Positions 52,857-64,000 of a DNA stretch of 64,000 nucleotides are shown here, one piece after another. The first letter of the stretch is position 1. Each line of letters opens with the position of its first letter. Origin of the DNA: Mastigias papua (Eukaryota; Cnidaria; Scyphozoa; Rhizostomeae; Mastigiidae); the NCBI GenBank assembly GCA_964019165.1, contig OZ025267.1:15619029-15683028 (forward strand), given 5' to 3'. A program made the position numbers and the translations under genes. The notes under the pieces are model-generated. The model saw nothing but the letters and a program-made list of their open reading frames with translations. It was not told the origin of the DNA and ran no database searches.

Positions 52857-53170
52857 CAGACCCTGATTTCTGTGCTGGAACGTTCCTAGCAAGAAAAGCA
52901 GAGTTCATGTAACACTACAGATGCTTCTCGCACCGCTTGGAATGATGTTTTGCATTCCTGGTTGGGATGTTTTGCATCCCTGTATCACTGTTCTAATACA
53001 TAGGCTGCAACAAGAAATCTATAAAAATTAAGCAAAACGAAGACTGCCTTGCGTGGGTATTGGAATTTTAAAGGAACAGTATATAACTGATCAACTTCCC
53101 AGGTCTTAGGAATCCAGTATTCAACTTTCTTAACCTTTTGAGCAGTCGAGTACTACTTTCTTATTTTCTT
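52857..53170 (+). repeat. Dispersed 1.4-kb repeat, fragment
   Basis: Shared blocks are gtaacactacagatgcttc, caagaaatctataaaaatta, aagcaaaac and the end aaccttttgagcagtcgagt. The order is the same as in copies A and B. Only the first part is preserved. Confidence 0.5.
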
Positions 53171-53837
53171 ATAAATATCTGTTTTATAAATAAACTGACG
53201 TGTACTTATATTGTACTTGTGCTCTGAGTACCGTTATGCTTCAAAAGAACATTTCACAATGAAGCGCAATTCTGCTTTACAGACATGCAAATGGTCACAC
53301 TTGTGTATAATGACGAATGTGCTTCTGTAAAGTTCTTGTTTCAGGCTTCGCTCCATAGTTGATCCCATGTCCCATGTGCTGTGATTTTGGTTTCCTTTTG
53401 ATGAACTGAGGTAACGCAGGGTAGGGTTGTCACCCACTCGCAGCACCCCCGCATGCCCGCTCAGATAGGAAACACGTTTCCTCTGACCTTCAACCCCATT
53501 GAAAACCCGATGATTATGCCTTTATATAGGACATTCCCCAATTTGCTGCAAGTGTAATCCAATAAACTGATCAATCTGTTCCTTTCAGAATCGTTCGACA
53601 AAGCACAACTGCTCATGGACTCTTCCTCAAATATTCCACTTCTGTTTTACTTTATCATATTCATGCCTTCTCCAAGTGTTTGCAAATTCATTTCTATTTG
53701 ACATCATGGCAGAGACCATAGTTCGTTTCGTCATTTCATGTACTCATTGCTACGTAAGTTAGCGGAGCCTCACGTTTTCTTAGCGAAGTATAGAGGCTCT
53801 TCAATTAAAATGAACGTGACTATGATCATTAATTACC

Positions 53838-55074
53838 AGGTACGGCGTCCCTAGGGGGTAGTGGGAGGGGCTTCAGTGATTGTTGCCAGCCAGTTATTTT
53901 TCTAGCTGTTATGAAGCAATTTATTGTTTTTAGCCCCCCACTTTTCATGTGTAGCCCCCACATTTTATATGGTAGTTAAATAAGAAACTGAGCTCAGGAT
54001 AATACGATTTTAAAATCATTTTAAAAGTTATTCAAAATTTTGCCAATAATGATACTTTCACTTTTATGATTAGGAAATTTCGCGCTTGAAGATTCCTTCG
54101 GTACTTTCTACATATTTATATATATCCATATTGTTTATACTGAATTATCTTCTTTTCCTAGGAATTGATATAGGTGAATATTTTTAGGGTACCTAACCAG
54201 AGGTGTTGCCCAACGAAATACACAGAGGTGGATTTTTAAAGTGTGGGGGTAGATGTGGGCTTCACTTCCAGAAGACCTTTCTACTACATTTGAGCATGAT
54301 TTGAGTCTTTATATTCTTCCATATTAGACTCTTATATAACAAACTGTGTGTGTTGCAACTACTGGCCTGAAAGCAGAAACATATTCTTATTATCACCAAC
54401 ACGTAAACGGAAAGCTCTCCTAACTTCTGGACATTCTACATGTGATACTGCCTTAAAAAGTTGCAATAGTATAATTCGTATTATTGAGACTAAAACCCGT
54501 ATAAGGAAGTTTTCGTGACGAACCAGATTACGTCAGTTTGTGTACCTTGCTCCTACATGATTAACAGTTGAATACAACTACATAATGTCATTATACCGTG
54601 CATAGTATGAAAAGTAATCCCAAAGCGTGCCAACGCCCTTTCCTCTCTTATGATAAAGAAATCATCTTCCGCTTTACAAATATACAAGTCCCTGTATTCT
54701 GCAATATCAGTCCTTTTGGGCGTTCATAAATAGTATTGTTTACTAATAGACGATAAAATCGTTCAAATGATCACTAGAAAGAATTGTCAATCGATTGATC
54801 CATTCATATGGTAAATGGCCTTTGTGTCATCACGGCTGCTCAATCAGATTTCGGATCCAGTATTACGTGCCCTTAGCTGCAATGAATATTATGTGCAGAG
54901 ATGGTTCATTTTCGTGATTAAGTAGGTTTGCACTATAAGCAGGCATGGGGCTGCCAAATAAAAAGTGGGGTATAGGGGACTACACTTAAGAAGTGGGGGC
55001 TATAAGCAATAAATTGCTAGATAAAGGCTAGAAACATCACTCGGTGGCAAAAATTGGCTACTGACGCCGTGCCT
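53838..55074. mobile_element. Inverted-repeat element of 1.24 kb, end AGGTACGGCGTC
   Basis: AGGTACGGCGTC at 53838 is matched by GACGCCGTGCCT ending at 55074. Pairing continues inward with interruptions to GCAATTTATTG...TAGCCCCC at about 53913-53940 versus the inverted form at about 54993-55016, so each terminal inverted repeat is roughly 100 bp. The interior shows no transposase frame. It looks like a long-TIR non-autonomous DNA transposon. Confidence 0.6.
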
Positions 55075-55449
55075 GAGAAGGAGCCTAGCACTAGGCCTAT
55101 ATGTAAACTTTCTATACTTTCCGACTCCTTTTGACAACATTTTAATACTAAAATTTCCCTATTTTAGCACCACATTTTAGCGGTAAATTCTGGCGCATTT
55201 AAAGGTTGTTGGACTCCAGGTATTTGATCTGACGTAGTCTGAATAGTCCATTGCTTGCAATGACAAAAATATCACAAAGCAAAAAGTTCTTTAGTCATTT
55301 TGTCTATAGTAGAACGTGCTCCTTAATTTTGTTTAATGCATGTAGGCTCCTTATAAAGTGGGTTTCTTATTAAAAAAGCATGTGTTTCATCCAAATCGAC
55401 CAGGGGAAACCTTCCTTATATACAGGCTGTCTTAATAAGAGGTTTTTCC

Positions 55450-55790
55450 ACTCAGTACTGAAACTTTCTAAGCTTTTTCATGACTTCAATACTAAAACTG
55501 TCCTAAGACTTTCTTAAATTCGAGTTTGTGTAATACTGCGATGCTTCACAGACATAACTGAGACATACAGGCACAACACAAGGACAACACAATCACAACA
55601 CATACAGGCACAACACTGAAATACATAGATCATGATCACAAGAAATCTATACAAATTATGCAACAGAGATGAAGGGCTTGCGTCAAGATTGGAATTTCAA
55701 GAGCAACTTATCAACTTTTTCTTAGGCCTCAAAAGTCGAATATTGAACATTGTTAACCTTTGAGCAGTCGAGTACTGCTTTGCATACAAC
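55450..55790 (+). repeat. Dispersed 1.4-kb repeat, fragment
   Basis: Shared blocks are aagctttttcatgacttc, gagtttgtgtaatactgcga, aagaaatctatacaaatta, caacagagatga and aacctttgagcagtcgagta. It includes a local expansion of acaggcacaacac units around 55568-55615. Confidence 0.5.
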
Positions 55791-56269
55791 AATTTTCGTA
55801 CCAAAAAGACGTGTTATCACACATCAAATAGATAAAACCTGCAGAGTCTGCAGAGTAAGACAAGTGTGCTCCTAAGAGACCCCTGAACAACTGCAAATGG
55901 ATGCCTCTAAAATGTTTGAAGAAAGACTTCGATACCAAATATCTGACGTTTTTATGAACCAATGGGTACCAAGGTCGCAAAATCATGCTCCTACTCATAC
56001 ACATACAGGTTATGAACGCAGATACGTAACGAATTATCATAGCCATAGGGAAGTATAAAGGATCTGGAACTAGTGGGGAAAAGTATAAGGACACTTGAGT
56101 CTCGTAAGGAAATGGACGGCACGTATGCCCAGTTGTTGGGTCTATAAAGTCTGCGTGAGAAGAGTTCAAGGAACTGTGCCCTGGAATGATCTGTGGTCGT
56201 CATCAGCATATAAAGTAAGATTGCAATAATCCTGACATTCAGTGGATATGCGTGGATGGAATGCACACA

Positions 56270-56410
56270 GGAACGTAGGAATTGGGGGGCCAGAGCCCCC
56301 ACTTTTTAGCAAACTATGTAAAAGTGCCCCTTTGAAGCCCAAAATGGGCGTGGTAATGTGCCCATTCTAGGATTTGACCCCCCACTTTTTAGACGCTTCC
56401 TACGTCCATG
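56270..56410. mobile_element. Short inverted-repeat element, 140 bp
   Basis: GGAACGTAGGAA near 56270 is matched by TTCCTACGTCC at 56397-56407. CCCCCACTTTTTAG occurs twice, at about 56298 and 56380. The small size and terminal pairing fit a MITE or the remnant of one. Confidence 0.45.
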
Positions 56411-56694
56411 AATGCACATGATAGCCCCCGGTTTATGAGCTTAGTGGAAAGCAAAGATTTTCCATTCAGTGACGTCATACTGTTTCAGGTGCATGTTTTT
56501 ACAAACATATCATTCTATGAAAAGCCTGATCTATTATTGAAGTACATCCAGCATATGTTTATTATGTAGGAAAAGTAACATCACGTACTTTCTGGTGTGT
56601 TAGTGCGTTGTACACCCACCAAATAACCTATCTACCTGTTGATTCGTCACTTCCCGCTCGCTAGAGCGCTTTCTTACGTGCATTACAAAATACC

Positions 56695-57268
56695 ACATTC
56701 CAGCTGTTCTTATAATCATCTTTCATACCTACCGAACCATATCTCTGCATGATTGACATTCCGTAAACAGACTCAAGAGTAAAAGGTTATAATTCAGAAA
56801 TACTGGGATATTAGCTGATTGGGCATGTCTGGAAGACGTTCTTCATTTTGCCTACGACCACTTGTAACCATCATATATGAGATTGAGGAACCTATGCAGA
56901 AGTTATTGACTTGTGCAAATGAAGAAACGCAGACCATTACAAAGACCCTATAGCTAAACAAGTTGTATTTGCTCTTTCTAGCAGGCTTGCTTTCCTATTG
57001 ATGCTGGTGTTTCATAGTTGCAAAACAAAATAAAAAAAAGCAAGATAGAACCGATGTTATTGCAATAAAATAAGAGCAAGTGATTTTAGAACTATTTTCT
57101 GTCAACTGCGAGAAAGCACAATGGGGCAATTCCACCGCACAATAGACACAAGTTATTTCTATGGGAACTCACGTCTAATCACCAATTTACATTCCACTTG
57201 GTCTATGAAAGGTAGACATATAGGATGATTTTAAAATATCAAAGCTCCTGCAACGCGTCCACATTCCA
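56695..57268 (+). promoter_or_regulatory. Cluster of TEAD-type ACATTCCA sites upstream of KIBRA
   Basis: ACATTCCA occurs exactly at 56695-56702, 57189-57196 and 57261-57268, with a one-off ACATTCCG at 56756-56763. This 8-mer is the TEAD/Scalloped (MCAT) binding motif used by Yorkie/YAP. The nearest site is about 240 bp before the KIBRA start codon. Drosophila kibra is a Yorkie target in a negative feedback loop, so the arrangement fits; binding here is inference. Confidence 0.5.
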
Positions 57269-57488
57269 GTGTGTTTTGCTCTTCTTCTCTCTCTTGTGAT
57301 TGGCGAAAACAATGTCACGTGGGAATCGTTTGGCGAAGGCTTTGTAAAGCATGCAGAATCAAAGCGGTCAAAGAAAGAAAGAAGTGACTTGGAAATCGTG
57401 AGTGTGACACTGCATATCGTGCATACCTGACATTGGAAGCTGGGCAGAAAGTAAGCCCATAGACTCCGGTATTTATCGAACCAGATGA

Positions 57489-64000
<6,512 letters not shown>

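Noticed and set aside
55753..56302. Two overlapping minus-strand frames of 138 and 103 codons
   Set aside because: They overlap a dispersed-repeat fragment and a short inverted-repeat element, show no family resemblance, and lie in different frames.

Overview
The window is AT-rich nuclear DNA of an intron-rich eukaryote, most likely an invertebrate animal. Every gene has GT-AG introns. A KIBRA/WWC Hippo-pathway gene and a Shroom/synaptopodin/PDLIM-type PDZ exon point to Metazoa. Most of the remaining DNA is short inverted-repeat elements, dispersed repeats and long (TA)n microsatellites. I cannot name the species; a cnidarian-like genome would fit but is only a guess. There are no bacterial features, no CRISPR and no operons.

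Layout. At 5418-5558 (-) is the first coding exon of a PDZ protein; I could not find its further exons in the 5.4 kb to its left. At 9547-13228 (+) is a complete three-exon dCMP deaminase gene (DCTD). At 14350-42393 (-) is a complete gene for the spliceosomal protein IK/RED, rebuilt here as 22 coding exons that join in phase to give 517 residues; it includes two microexons and lacks the Arg/Glu/Asp repeat tract of the vertebrate protein. At 42697-43209 (+) is a single-exon EF-hand gene (EFCAB11-like), head-to-head with IK across a 303-bp shared upstream region. From 43.2 to 57.4 kb I find no host gene: the stretch holds dispersed repeats, inverted-repeat elements and a dead LINE fragment. At 57507 to the right edge (+) is the 5' part of KIBRA/WWC: two WW domains and the start of the coiled coil, seven exons, continuing past the window.

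How the genes relate. They do not form one pathway: DCTD is nucleotide metabolism, IK is splicing, EFCAB11 is a poorly characterised EF-hand protein and KIBRA is Hippo signalling. The most suggestive regulatory signal is a group of three exact TEAD-type ACATTCCA sites upstream of KIBRA, which would fit the known Yorkie/YAP-TEAD feedback on Kibra.

The most unusual structures are hammerhead-ribozyme-like motifs next to (TA)n tracts. One pair forms a perfect 158-bp palindrome in an IK intron and a diverged copy lies in a KIBRA intron. They resemble the ribozymes reported in Penelope-like retroelements.
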